Shown: piece by piece, positions 8,993-16,649 of the stretch | Numbering within the stretch: position 1 is the first letter of the stretch | Layout: each line of letters starts with the position of its first letter | NCBI GenBank assembly: GCA_022508285.1 | Contig: JAFLVN010000003.1 | Location: forward strand, 107,023 to 171,022 | Reading direction: 5' to 3' | DNA from: Clostridiales bacterium | Lineage (GTDB): Bacteria; Bacillota; Clostridia; Christensenellales; Borkfalkiaceae | Length of the DNA stretch: 64,000 nucleotides | Notes under the pieces: model-generated | What the model was told of the DNA's origin: nothing | What the model saw: the letters and a program-made list of their open reading frames with translations, nothing else | Databases searched by the model: none | Position numbers and translations under genes: made by a program

Positions 8993-9021
8993 ATTATATT
9001 AAAAAAGGTTTAATAACGCAA
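8993..9021 (-). promoter_or_regulatory. Promoter of the EamA gene, abutting its start
   Basis: On the minus strand TTGCGT, 17 bp, TATAAT. Only 6 nt separate the -10 box from the GTG, placing the expected transcription start on the start codon. Confidence 0.6.
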
Positions 9022-9027
9022 TTAAAA

Positions 9028-9060
9028 ACGCCCGAGGCGGAAACTTTCCGCCCCGGGCGT
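9028..9060 (-). terminator. Intrinsic terminator of the Xre regulator gene
   Basis: On the minus strand ACGCCCGGGGCGGAA, loop, TTCCGCCTCGGGCGT followed by TTTTTAATT. It begins 6 bp after the regulator stop. Confidence 0.85.
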
Positions 9061-9065
9061 AATCT

Positions 9066-9275
9066 TTATTTCAATCCGAGAATTTCGTCTGCCGAAACGT
9101 CAAGGATTCTGCACAGGTTTGCAAAAGTATCCAATGCCGGCATAGTTTGTCCTGTAATATATTGAGAAACTGCCTGTTGTTTTATATTTAACCGTCTTGC
9201 TATTTCTGATTGCGATAAGCCGCTTTCTTTTATTTCGCTTACTAATTTAATTCGTATTTGTTCAAGAGTTATCAT
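9066..9275 (-). CDS. Xre-family helix-turn-helix regulator
   Basis: 69 residues, almost all a Cro/C1-type HTH: SGLSQSEIARRLNIKQQAVS followed by YITGQTMPALDTFANLCRILDVSADEIL. It should bind DNA as a dimer. AGGTGA precedes the ATG. It is transcribed divergently from the cysteine-rich gene at 9368; two near-identical 15-bp palindromes in the shared promoter region are probable operators, one inside each promoter's spacer, so autoregulation plus control of the neighbour is likely. Confidence 0.92.
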   Translation of the reverse strand: MITLEQIRIKLVSEIKESGLSQSEIARRLNIKQQAVSQYITGQTMPALDTFANLCRILDVSADEILGLK

Positions 9276-9286
9276 TTTATCACCTC

Positions 9287-9350
9287 ACTATAATTTTACA
9301 AGTAACACTTGCAATTTTACTTGACTTACAAGTATTGCTTGTGATATTAT
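9287..9350. promoter_or_regulatory. Divergent promoters with twin operator palindromes
   Basis: Leftward promoter: TTGCAA (9309-9314), 16 bp, TATAGT (9287-9292). Rightward promoter: TTGACT (9321-9326), 18 bp, TATTAT (9345-9350). Palindrome O1 ACAAGTAACACTTGC (9298-9312) overlaps the leftward spacer and -35; O2 ACAAGTATTGCTTGT (9328-9342) fills the rightward spacer. The centres are 30 bp apart, about three helical turns on one DNA face. Confidence 0.75.
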
Positions 9351-9367
9351 ATAATAAAGGTGAAAAT

Positions 9368-9658
9368 ATGGAAGAAAACAAATCTTGTTATAATTGCAGA
9401 TATTTTTATCAGCATTACATTATTCATTTAAAAGGAATAAGACCGTTAGAATGCGGTCACTGTTCGAGGCAAAAAATCAAAGCAAAGGAGTTGAGTAAAT
9501 TTCCGTTCAGAGTTGGTTGCGAGTTTTGGGAATATAAAGAAGATAGCGACAGGAGCAGGAAGAGTATAGTTGACGCATTAAATAAAATGGAAAAAGAAAT
9601 TCACGAAATATTACTTATACTTAAACTTAACGAGAGTAAAAATTTCAAAATAAATTAA
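9368..9658 (+). CDS. Small cysteine-rich protein, putative zinc binder
   Basis: 96 residues from the ATG at 9368, chosen because AAAGGTGA lies directly upstream; a further upstream start would sit inside the promoter. The N-terminal half has CYNCRYF, CGHC and a later GCEFWEY cysteine (five in all, four of them near the spacing of a treble-clef zinc site), the C-terminal half is a charged helix likely to form a coiled coil. I do not recognise a named family. It is divergent from and probably regulated by the Xre protein at 9066. Its AT-rich composition and the regulator pairing suggest a small acquired module. Confidence 0.75.
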   Translation: MEENKSCYNCRYFYQHYIIHLKGIRPLECGHCSRQKIKAKELSKFPFRVGCEFWEYKEDSDRSRKSIVDALNKMEKEIHEILLILKLNESKNFKIN

Positions 9659-9663
9659 AGAGC

Positions 9664-9682
9664 AGCGAGCTTTTGCTCGCCG
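9664..9682. terminator. Hairpin between convergent gene ends
   Basis: GCGAGCttttGCTCGC lies 6 bp after the cysteine-rich gene and 23 bp after the gpmI stop (minus strand). On the minus strand it is followed by CTGCTCTTTAATTT, so it may serve gpmI. Confidence 0.5.
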
Positions 9683-9705
9683 CCATCATGTTTATTTATA
9701 GGTCT

Positions 9706-11259
9706 TTATTTAATCAAACATTTCCCCGTCATTTCTTTGGGAACAGGCAAGCCCATAACTGTGAGAAGAGTGGGTGCAAGGTCGGCGAGTATGCCGTCGC
9801 TGCGTAAGTGTGCGCCCTTGTACTTTTCGGATATCAGCACTACGGGCACTGGGTTAGTTGTGTGCGCAGTGAAAGGCGAGCCGTCGTCGGAAAGCAGACT
9901 GTCGGCATTTCCGTGGTCGGCTGTCAGAATTGCTGCGCCGCCCATTTCAAGTATTTTATCGGTAACCTTTTTAACACACTCGTCAACCGTGCCAACAGCT
10001 TTGACCGTCGCAGGGATAACTCCCGTATGACCTACCATGTCGCAGTTGGCAAAGTTTAAAATCATTACGTCAAACTTGCCGCTGTCAAGCTCTTCGAGCA
10101 CTTTGTCGGTTACAAGGTATGCGCTCATCTCGGGCTGCATGTCGTAGGTTGCCACCTTAGGAGAAGGAATAAGGTCACGGGTTTCGCCCTCGTTCGGGGC
10201 TTCCACGCCGCCGTTGAAAAAGAACGTTACGTGCGCATATTTCTCCGTTTCGGCAATTCTGAGTTGAGTTTTGCCCATCTTTGCGAGGTACTCGCCAAGA
10301 GTGTTGTCGAGCGTGGTTTTGGGGAATGCGATATCCACGTTTTTAAACTCTGCGTCATAAACCGTAAAGCAAACGTAGGTGGGGTTCAAAAAGCCCGTCT
10401 TTCTCTTATACGCCGTGCCCTTGGGTACAACAAACTCTTTTTGAGTGAAAGCCCTCGTAATCTGTCTTGCTCTGTCGGGGCGGAAGTTAAAGCAGATTAT
10501 GCTGTCCTCTTTTTCGATAAGTCCGAGCGGCTTGCCGTTTTCATAAATTTTAGTGGGCAAAATAAACTCGTCTGTAACGCCCTTTGCGTAGCTCTCTTCA
10601 AGTGCTTCAATCGGGTTGCAGGCCCGCTCGCCCGTGCCTAGGGTCAGCATATCGTACGCCTTTTCTATTCTGTCCCAGTTGTTGTCTCTGTCCATGGCGT
10701 AGTATCTGCCCGAAACCGAGGCTATCTTGCCGAAGCCGAGTTTATCAATCTCCGCCTGCAACTCGCGAATGAATCCTACGCCCGAAGTAGGGGAGGTATC
10801 TCTGCCGTCCATAAAGCAGTGAACGTACGCCGTGTCGAGCCCACGCTCCTTTGCCATCTTTAAAAGGGCGTATAGGTGAGTGGAGTGGCTGTGCACGCCG
10901 CCAGGTCCTAAAAGTCCGTACAGGTGTAGCTTTTTGCCCTTTTTCTTTGCCGTATCTATAGCCTTTACAAGTGCGGGATTAGTAAAAAAATCGCCGTCTT
11001 GTATAGCTTTTGTAATCTTTGTCAAGTCCTGATAAACAATTCTGCCCGCACCGATATTCAGATGCCCGACCTCGGAGTTGCCCATCTGTCCGTCGGGGAG
11101 TCCGACGCTCATTCCGCTTGCGCCGAGGGTGGCGGAGGGATATTCCTTAATAAGTGCATTTACGTTTTTGCTTCCGTTTAAAGTTACGGCGTTGCCGCTA
11201 CCTTCGGGTGCAAGTCCGTAGCCGTCCATAATAATTATCGCGTAAGGAATTTTTTTCAT
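9706..11259 (-). CDS. gpmI: 2,3-bisphosphoglycerate-independent phosphoglycerate mutase
   Basis: 517 residues, standard for the cofactor-independent, manganese-dependent enzyme of the alkaline phosphatase superfamily that interconverts 3- and 2-phosphoglycerate. Metal and catalytic signatures: MDGYG (D12), the phosphoserine loop GQMGNSEVGHLNIGAGR (S62), HCFMDGRDTSP, FNFRPDRARQ, and the late metal motifs NFANCDMVGHTG and LTADHGNAD. A GGAGA site precedes the ATG; promoter at 11289-11317. It belongs to the leftward pgk-tpiA-gpmI glycolytic group, here interrupted by short rightward genes. Confidence 0.98.
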   Translation of the reverse strand: MKKIPYAIIIMDGYGLAPEGSGNAVTLNGSKNVNALIKEYPSATLGASGMSVGLPDGQMGNSEVGHLNIGAGRIVYQDLTKITKAIQDGDFFTNPALVKAIDTAKKKGKKLHLYGLLGPGGVHSHSTHLYALLKMAKERGLDTAYVHCFMDGRDTSPTSGVGFIRELQAEIDKLGFGKIASVSGRYYAMDRDNNWDRIEKAYDMLTLGTGERACNPIEALEESYAKGVTDEFILPTKIYENGKPLGLIEKEDSIICFNFRPDRARQITRAFTQKEFVVPKGTAYKRKTGFLNPTYVCFTVYDAEFKNVDIAFPKTTLDNTLGEYLAKMGKTQLRIAETEKYAHVTFFFNGGVEAPNEGETRDLIPSPKVATYDMQPEMSAYLVTDKVLEELDSGKFDVMILNFANCDMVGHTGVIPATVKAVGTVDECVKKVTDKILEMGGAAILTADHGNADSLLSDDGSPFTAHTTNPVPVVLISEKYKGAHLRSDGILADLAPTLLTVMGLPVPKEMTGKCLIK

Positions 11260-11288
11260 AGCGTCTCCTTATTTTTAGTTCCGTTAAT

Positions 11289-11317
11289 ATAATATGGTTT
11301 CGTTGTTTAATTGTCAA
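11289..11317 (-). promoter_or_regulatory. Promoter of gpmI
   Basis: On the minus strand TTGACA, 17 bp, TATTAT, about 30 bp upstream of the start codon. Confidence 0.75.
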
Positions 11318-11352
11318 GTAATTGTATTTTTATTAATAAAATCTCCAAACTA

Positions 11353-11381
11353 TTGACTTTAAACTATAATTCTAATATAAT
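11353..11381 (+). promoter_or_regulatory. Promoter of the 11417 membrane protein
   Basis: TTGACT, 17 bp, TATAAT, 35 bp upstream of the start. Confidence 0.78.
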
Positions 11382-11416
11382 GAATGTAAGAATAAAATAC
11401 AAAAGAGGTATAATAT

Positions 11417-11929
11417 ATGACGATAGTATTAATTATAGTCGGCGTTTTGTTGGGAATTTCATTTTTTACCGGTATGGGAGAGGAATTTTGGACTGTCGTC
11501 AACGTAGCGGCGGTACTTGCAGCGTCTCTCGTATTGCTGATTGCGCCGTTCTTTATCAAAGATGAAATTTTTGCCATTTTTCAAAAGGCAGCAGCCAGTG
11601 GCGAAGATAAAACTGCGTTATACGCATTCTTATATGCGCTTGTATTCGGCGTCGTCGGTATCGTTTTGGGCAGTCCGCTGATATGGGCGTGGAAGGAGAA
11701 AGAATACTACATTATTCTTGGAACGTTAGCTTCGAAAACAAATTACAGTGCCGGATTAGGCATATCTATTGCTATTGGCATTGTATTTGCGTTGCCGGCA
11801 GGTTTTTTGTTTGCACCCGCCGTTGAAAAGATGTCGATATGGCTGTTTATTATTCCCGGCGCAATTGCAACTGTAATATCTACGATCGTATTCATTCCGA
11901 TGGTTATAAAAGCCAGGAACGGGTTTTAA
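11417..11929 (+). CDS. Four-helix membrane protein, unknown
   Basis: 170 residues, four clear membrane helices (about residues 3-20 with the next segment to 45, 68-90, 110-133 and 142-163), with short charged loops. I do not recognise a family. It has its own consensus promoter and AGAGGT ribosome binding site, and the terminator 11948-11974. It is inserted, in opposite orientation, between gpmI and tpiA, which are normally adjacent in clostridial glycolytic clusters, so it is probably a lineage-specific addition. Confidence 0.75.
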   Translation: MTIVLIIVGVLLGISFFTGMGEEFWTVVNVAAVLAASLVLLIAPFFIKDEIFAIFQKAAASGEDKTALYAFLYALVFGVVGIVLGSPLIWAWKEKEYYIILGTLASKTNYSAGLGISIAIGIVFALPAGFLFAPAVEKMSIWLFIIPGAIATVISTIVFIPMVIKARNGF

Positions 11930-11947
11930 TTCAAAACGTATTAAAAG

Positions 11948-11974
11948 GGCGTTGCCGAATTATTCGGCAACGCC
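11948..11974. terminator. Bidirectional terminator between 11417 gene and tpiA
   Basis: GGCGTTGCCGAA and TTCGGCAACGCC around a short loop, with GTTTTATT to the right and CTTTTAAT on the minus strand to the left. Confidence 0.85.
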
Positions 11975-11987
11975 GTTTTATTATTTG

Positions 11988-12734
11988 CTATTTGTCGAAG
12001 TTTACTATCGTTGCAAAATCTATTTTAAGTGAAGCGCCGCCAATTAGTCCGCCGTCAATGTCGGGCTGAGCCATAAGACCCTTGCAGTTCTTAGCGTTCA
12101 TTGAGCCGCCGTACTGTATAATTACTTTCTGTGCGCAGTTGGGGCAGAACAGCTCGCCTATCTTCTTTCTGATGTGGGCGATTGTCTCCTGCGCCTGCTC
12201 GTCGGTGGCAGTCTTACCCGTGCCGATAGCCCAGACGGGTTCGTAGGCAATCACTATTTTTTTGATATCCTCAACGCCCGCAAGGCCCACCGAAAGCTGT
12301 CTGTCAAGCACTTCGTTAGTTGTGCCGTTCTCACGCTCGGAAAGCGTTTCGCCGACGCATACTATGGGGGTAATGCCGGCATTTAAAGCGGCGTGAAGGC
12401 GTTTATTCACCGTTTCGTCGGTTTCTCCGAAGTACTGCCGTCTCTCGCTGTGACCTATGATTGCGTACTCAACGCCGTATTCTTTGAGCATCTCGGCGGA
12501 AATCTCGCCGGTGAATGCGCCAGAGGGTGCCCAGTGGATATTTTCCGCACCTATCTTTATATTGCTGCCCTTGGCGGCTTTAACCATTTCGGGAATTAAA
12601 ATGGCGGGAACGCACAGCGCTACGTCGCAGTTTGCATTCTTAACGAGGGGTTTAAGCTCTTCAATCAGCTTTTTGCCGCTCGCCGCAGTCATATTCATCT
12701 TCCAGTTTCCTGCAATAAAAGGTTTTCTTGACAT
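11988..12734 (-). CDS. tpiA: Triosephosphate isomerase
   Basis: 248 residues, complete TIM barrel. Signatures: GNWKMN (catalytic Lys near residue 12), IIGHSERRQYFGE (catalytic His) and AYEPVWAIGTGKTA (catalytic Glu), then the phosphate-gripping IQYGGSMNAKN and GGLIGGASL. It interconverts dihydroxyacetone phosphate and glyceraldehyde 3-phosphate. AAAGGAG precedes the ATG. Own promoter at 12773-12801 and terminator at 11948-11974, so it is monocistronic here although its neighbours pgk and gpmI act in the same pathway. Confidence 0.98.
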   Translation of the reverse strand: MSRKPFIAGNWKMNMTAASGKKLIEELKPLVKNANCDVALCVPAILIPEMVKAAKGSNIKIGAENIHWAPSGAFTGEISAEMLKEYGVEYAIIGHSERRQYFGETDETVNKRLHAALNAGITPIVCVGETLSERENGTTNEVLDRQLSVGLAGVEDIKKIVIAYEPVWAIGTGKTATDEQAQETIAHIRKKIGELFCPNCAQKVIIQYGGSMNAKNCKGLMAQPDIDGGLIGGASLKIDFATIVNFDK

Positions 12735-12772
12735 ATTAAAACTCCTTTAATTTCTCAAATTTTTCGCATATA

Positions 12773-12801
12773 ATTATATCACAACCAAAATCTAAATGCA
12801 A
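12773..12801 (-). promoter_or_regulatory. Promoter of tpiA
   Basis: On the minus strand TTGCAT, 17 bp, TATAAT, about 38 bp upstream of the start codon. Confidence 0.7.
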
Positions 12802-12827
12802 CTTAAAAGATGAAAACAAATCAATTA

Positions 12828-12856
12828 TTGACAATTATATCCACTTACAGTATAAT
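12828..12856 (+). promoter_or_regulatory. Promoter of the frameshifted lipoprotein gene
   Basis: TTGACA, 17 bp, TATAAT; consensus at nearly every position, 17 bp before the start codon. Confidence 0.78.
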
Positions 12857-12873
12857 GGTATCAGAGGTTTGAT

Positions 12874-13340
12874 ATGAAATTTAAATTAAGAATTCTATCG
12901 GTAATTTTTCTGTGCGCAACAATGATGTTTGCATTTGCCGCCTGTAACCGTGATGAACCTAACGGCAATCAAGTTGAGCCTGTCGGTAATTTGTCCGCAG
13001 AGCAGGTAGCTTTTGTCAGACAATCATATTTCAGCGGGCTTTCAAACGTTAAAGAAAGCGAAATCAACAACGTCAAAATCTTGTATGATTTAGGCACGTA
13101 TAACGATAATATTACAGTATTGTTGAGGTTTTCGCGTGATGGCGAAGATGTCCCCTGTGTGTTCCTCTGTACGTGAACGGTATTTTTATTACAGATTTAA
13201 ACGACCCATCGTATAATATCGTAGTCTGCACCCCCAAAGGAGTGTGTTTTAACTTGCAAGCCGCATTTGATACGGGGCTGATTTCGGAGTCGGATCTGAC
13301 GCAAATTTCAGAACGTGCTGAAAGTAGGTGGAATTATTGA
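12874..13340 (+). pseudogene. Small lipoprotein gene with a frameshift
   Basis: The first frame gives a signal peptide with lipobox FAAC (Cys about residue 27) and runs to a stop at 13176. From about 13155 the neighbouring frame stays open to 13340 and reads PLYVNGIFITDLNDPSYN..., a plausible continuation that ends in SRWNY. A single-base change near 13150-13160, within the CCCC or GTGTGT stretch, would restore one protein of about 155 residues. Family not recognised. The promoter is intact, so either the lesion is recent or it is an assembly error. It lies between pgk and tpiA, opposite to both. Confidence 0.75.
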
Positions 13341-13357
13341 TAAAAATAAATTTATTA

Positions 13358-13388
13358 AGCGGCGGGCGCATTCAATGCGCCCGCCGCT
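13358..13388 (-). terminator. Strong hairpin downstream of pgk
   Basis: AGCGGCGGGCGCA, short loop, TGCGCCCGCCGCT. On the minus strand it is followed by TAATAAATTTATTTTT, so it suits pgk better than the rightward lipoprotein gene. Confidence 0.75.
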
Positions 13389-13455
13389 ATGCTTGATAAG
13401 AATATAGTTTGTTTGATTTTTTGCTTTTAAGATACGAGGTCAAGCGAAACGCTTG

Positions 13456-14766
13456 TTACTTCTTTTCGTTGAGGCAGGCAATGCCGGGGAGAACCTTGCC
13501 CTCGAACAATTCAAGCGAAGCTCCGCCACCGGTTGAGATGTGAGTTACTTTGTCTGCAAAGCCGAGCTGCTGAACTGCTGCCGCACTGTCACCGCCGCCT
13601 ATAATGGTGGTGCACTTGCCGTAAACGTCTGCCAAAGCCTGTGCAACCGCAATCGTGCCTTTAGCAAGGGTGGGGTTCTCGAACACGCCCATGGGTCCGT
13701 TCCATATAACAGCTTTTGCCGATGCAATCTTGCTTGCGTAGAGCTTGCGGGTCTTTTCGCCGATATCCATACCCATCTTATCTGCGGGCATCTTGTCGCA
13801 GTCAACCGTTTCAACTTCGATAGCCCCGTCGATAGGTTCGGGGAAGTGGGTGGTAACGACTGTGTCTACGGGGAGCAGGAGCTCTTTTCCCATCTTTTCA
13901 GCTTTAGCCATCATTTCCTTGCAGTAGTCAATTTTTTCCTCGTCAAGGAGAGATTTGCCTATTTCATAGCCCTTTGCCTTGAGGAAGGTGTAAGCCATGC
14001 CGCCGCCTATAATCAGCGTGTCGCACTTTTCCAAGAGATTTGAAATTACGTTCAGCTTGTCGGCAACCTTTGCGCCGCCGAGTATAGCCACGAAGGGGCG
14101 CTTGGGATTTTCAAGCGTGTCTGCCATAACTTCAAGCTCTCTTTCGATGAGAAAACCGCAGACAGCTGTCTTTATAATTCCGTATTCAACGATAGCGGCG
14201 GTGGAGGCGTGGGAGCGGTGAGCCGTGCCAAACGCATCGTTTACGTAAATTTCAGCGTCGTGGGCAAGCGCCTTGCAGAATGCTTCGTCCTTCTTTTCCT
14301 CTTCCCAGTGGAAGCGGAGATTTTCAAGGAGCACGGCTTCGCCGTTTTTCAGTGCGTTGCGCTTAGCCGTTGCGTCGGGACCTATAACGTCCTTTGCAAA
14401 CATAACCTTTCCACCAAGGAGTTCAGAAAGCCTTGCCGCAACGGGTGCAAGCGTGAGCTTTTTGGGTTCGTCCTTTTTAGCCTTCTCTATGATTGCCTCT
14501 GCAGTCGTTTCGCCGTTTTCAACCTTCTGTTTATCTTTCTTATTCAGCTTAACCTCATCCGAAAAAATGGAGTGGGGCTTGCCCATGTGCGAGCAAAGCG
14601 TGACCTTTGCGCCCGCATCGAGAAGATATTTTATCGTGGGCAGAGCGCCTATAATTCTGTTTTCATCAGTGATTGCGCCGTCTTTCATAGGTACGTTGAA
14701 GTCGCAACGCACCAAAACTTTTTTGCCTTTTAAATCCTTTAAATCCTTTACGGACATCTTGTTCAT
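13456..14766 (-). CDS. pgk: Phosphoglycerate kinase
   Basis: 436 residues, longer than the typical 395 because of a lysine-rich insertion of about 35 residues (around residues 70-105, [12 protein letters not shown]...) in the N-terminal domain, a variant seen in some Clostridia. Signatures: [12 protein letters not shown] (substrate Arg and Asp), [35 protein letters not shown] and the nucleotide-end GGGDSAAAV plus STGGGASLE. It makes ATP from 1,3-bisphosphoglycerate. AAGGAGA precedes the ATG, promoter 14799-14827. No gapdh gene is next to it in this window. Confidence 0.97.
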   Translation of the reverse strand: MNKMSVKDLKDLKGKKVLVRCDFNVPMKDGAITDENRIIGALPTIKYLLDAGAKVTLCSHMGKPHSIFSDEVKLNKKDKQKVENGETTAEAIIEKAKKDEPKKLTLAPVAARLSELLGGKVMFAKDVIGPDATAKRNALKNGEAVLLENLRFHWEEEKKDEAFCKALAHDAEIYVNDAFGTAHRSHASTAAIVEYGIIKTAVCGFLIERELEVMADTLENPKRPFVAILGGAKVADKLNVISNLLEKCDTLIIGGGMAYTFLKAKGYEIGKSLLDEEKIDYCKEMMAKAEKMGKELLLPVDTVVTTHFPEPIDGAIEVETVDCDKMPADKMGMDIGEKTRKLYASKIASAKAVIWNGPMGVFENPTLAKGTIAVAQALADVYGKCTTIIGGGDSAAAVQQLGFADKVTHISTGGGASLELFEGKVLPGIACLNEKK

Positions 14767-14798
14767 AACAAAAATCTCCTTAAATTTTGTTCTACAAT

Positions 14799-14827
14799 AT
14801 TATAGGCAAAAAAGTAGCAAATGTCAA
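14799..14827 (-). promoter_or_regulatory. Promoter of pgk
   Basis: On the minus strand TTGACA, 17 bp, TATAAT: perfect consensus, fitting strong glycolytic expression. Confidence 0.85.
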
Positions 14828-14865
14828 TAATTTCCAAGAAATAGTGTGCCTTTTAGTTTGTGTAT

Positions 14866-14901
14866 CCCGCCCGCACTGTTTTTGTGCGGGCGGGCTTTTT
14901 T
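14866..14901 (+). terminator. Rightward intrinsic terminator without an upstream gene
   Basis: CCCGCCCGCAC, 7-nt loop, GTGCGGGCGGG, then CTTTTTTTG. The only sequence upstream on this strand is antisense to pgk, so it ends an unrecognised short or antisense transcript or simply insulates the next promoter. Confidence 0.75.
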
Positions 14902-14914
14902 TGTTCAAAAATAT

Positions 14915-14943
14915 TTGTAAAATATTCAAAAATATGTTATAAT
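14915..14943 (+). promoter_or_regulatory. Promoter of the DUF1934-rho-like-obg operon
   Basis: TTGTAA, 17 bp, TATAAT, 18 bp before the start codon at 14962. Confidence 0.7.
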
Positions 14944-14961
14944 CAAAAAAAGGTGTAAATT

Positions 14962-15354
14962 ATGCTTTGCAAAGTAATGATAAAAGGCGCTTATGATGCG
15001 GAAGAAGTATCGTCCGATGGCGAGCTAATCTTTGTTGATAACGGCTTTGACCTAAGCTATCATATCGCCGGCGACAACTGCATATTGAGTGCCAGGGGCT
15101 CTACCGTGACTCAGAGCCGCCGTGGCAATTTTAACACGGATATAACCTTTGTAAAGGGCAAAAATACGGTATGTATGCTGCTTTCGGGGGAACTGACGGG
15201 CAGTGTACCCGTTAAAACCACCGCTTTAGATATAAGTTGCGGTGAGAAAAGAGTGGCGGTTACAATGGAATATTTTTTAGGCGGAAGTAAAATTTATTTA
15301 AGCCTTAAAGCCGTCGCCGCAGATGTCAACCGTTTTGAGGAGGGAGTAAAATGA
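14962..15354 (+). CDS. DUF1934 (YwiB-like) small beta-barrel protein
   Basis: 130 residues, predicted almost entirely beta: KVMIKGAY..., LSYHIAGDNCILSARGSTVTQSR, then FVKGKNTVCMLLSGE and a final strand KIYLSLKAVA. This pattern and length resemble the DUF1934/YwiB lipocalin-like family of Firmicutes, whose role is unknown; the assignment rests on pattern, not on a diagnostic motif. AAAGGTG precedes the ATG. Its stop overlaps the start of the Rho-like gene (ATGA), so the two are coupled. Confidence 0.6.
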   Translation: MLCKVMIKGAYDAEEVSSDGELIFVDNGFDLSYHIAGDNCILSARGSTVTQSRRGNFNTDITFVKGKNTVCMLLSGELTGSVPVKTTALDISCGEKRVAVTMEYFLGGSKIYLSLKAVAADVNRFEEGVK

Positions 15355-16649
15355 TTTCTAATAAGCTGCTCGAACTGAAAGACAAGCTCGAAAATAAAAA
15401 TATCCACGAGCTCCGCACGATTGCCCGTGTGGTGGGCGTTTCCAGCCCTACCGAGCGCAAAAGGGGGAGTATCATTGATGATATAATGGGCATTGCCACC
15501 GCAAGAATTGACCCCTCGCCCCGCTCTGCGCGCGGCGCTCCTCCAAAATCAAGTGAATACGACGAAAGTGTTGTAAATTTAATTTACGAGTGCAGGAAGT
15601 ATTTTTCCGACCTTAAATCGGCAAAGGTTGCGGAGAAAGGAAAGTTTGAAGTTTCCGACGGCGCAGAGCAATCCAACTGTGCGGGTATTTTAGATAAAGA
15701 TTATCTGCGTGTCGGTCACTGTTTGTCTTGCCTTGACGACGTGTTTGTGCCCGAAAGCTTTATAAAGAGATTTAAGCTGAAAGACGGCGACTATATCGAA
15801 GGTACTTGTATGCGTACGGCAAACAGTACCGCAGGAATATGCGCAATCACGTCGATTAACGGCTATTCCCCCGATTCCGTTCCCCGCAGGGAGTTTGCGG
15901 AGTTGACTCCCGTATATCCCAACATGCGCATACGTATAGTTAATTCGCACAGGGATATTGCCGCACGAACGGTAGATATGTTTGCTTCCGTGGGCTTCGG
16001 ACAGAGAGCGGTAATTTCCGCTCCCGCAAATTCGGGTAAAACAACGCTTATAAAACAGATTGCTTCGGGAATATGCTTGAACGAAGAAGTTTCGTTAATT
16101 ATATTAATTGTTGCGGGAAGCCCCGAGGAAGTTACCGATTTAAGCCGTTCGGCAGAGTCTGCAAAGATATTCCGCACCGACTTCGGAGCGGAGCGTGAAG
16201 AGCATATAAAAACGGCGGAGTTTGTAACACGGTACTGCAAGAGATTGGTGGAATCACGTAAGGACGTAGTGCTAATTGTGGATGGGCTCTCCAAGCTCGG
16301 CAACGCCGCCAAACAGCTTTTGGCATCGGCAATCTGCGCCGAGGAGGGCGGCTCGCTCACGGTAATTGCAACCGTAAGCAGCGAGGGTGAGTACTCGTCC
16401 GAATATTCCGCCGAGCTTCTCAGTGCGGCGAATATGCGTGTTGTGCTCGCAGAAGACGCCGAGCAAATTCCCGCAATCGACCCTTCCAAATCCTATACGC
16501 TCAACTGCTCACTTCTGCAAAGCGATAAGGAAATTAAGACTGCGGAAATACTCAGAAAACAGTACAGGCAGACGGGCGATTTAAACGGCATATTAAATCT
16601 TTTCAAGCAAACAAAAAACAATACGGAAATAGTAGATAAAAATGGCTGA
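15351..16649 (+). CDS. Rho transcription terminator paralog with degenerate ATPase site
   Basis: 432 residues. N-terminal helical Rho_N-like segment (MISNKLLELKDKLENKNIHE), an OB-like RNA-binding region (about 108-175), and a Rho ATPase core: P-loop SAPANSGKTT (K230, T231), PEEVTDL (258-264), Walker B VVLIVDGLSKLGNA (D311), EEGGSLTVIAT, IPAIDPSKS. Residues required in Rho are missing: the DERPEEVT stretch of E. coli Rho (catalytic Glu211, Arg212) reads AGSPEEVT, the arginine-finger SGTRKEE reads SYTLNCS, and the Q-loop stretch between Walker B and EEGGSLT is about 20 residues shorter. ATP binding may persist, but hydrolysis and translocation look doubtful. It is coupled to the gene before it and overlaps obg by 8 bp. 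Confidence 0.85.
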   Translation: MISNKLLELKDKLENKNIHELRTIARVVGVSSPTERKRGSIIDDIMGIATARIDPSPRSARGAPPKSSEYDESVVNLIYECRKYFSDLKSAKVAEKGKFEVSDGAEQSNCAGILDKDYLRVGHCLSCLDDVFVPESFIKRFKLKDGDYIEGTCMRTANSTAGICAITSINGYSPDSVPRREFAELTPVYPNMRIRIVNSHRDIAARTVDMFASVGFGQRAVISAPANSGKTTLIKQIASGICLNEEVSLIILIVAGSPEEVTDLSRSAESAKIFRTDFGAEREEHIKTAEFVTRYCKRLVESRKDVVLIVDGLSKLGNAAKQLLASAICAEEGGSLTVIATVSSEGEYSSEYSAELLSAANMRVVLAEDAEQIPAIDPSKSYTLNCSLLQSDKEIKTAEILRKQYRQTGDLNGILNLFKQTKNNTEIVDKNG

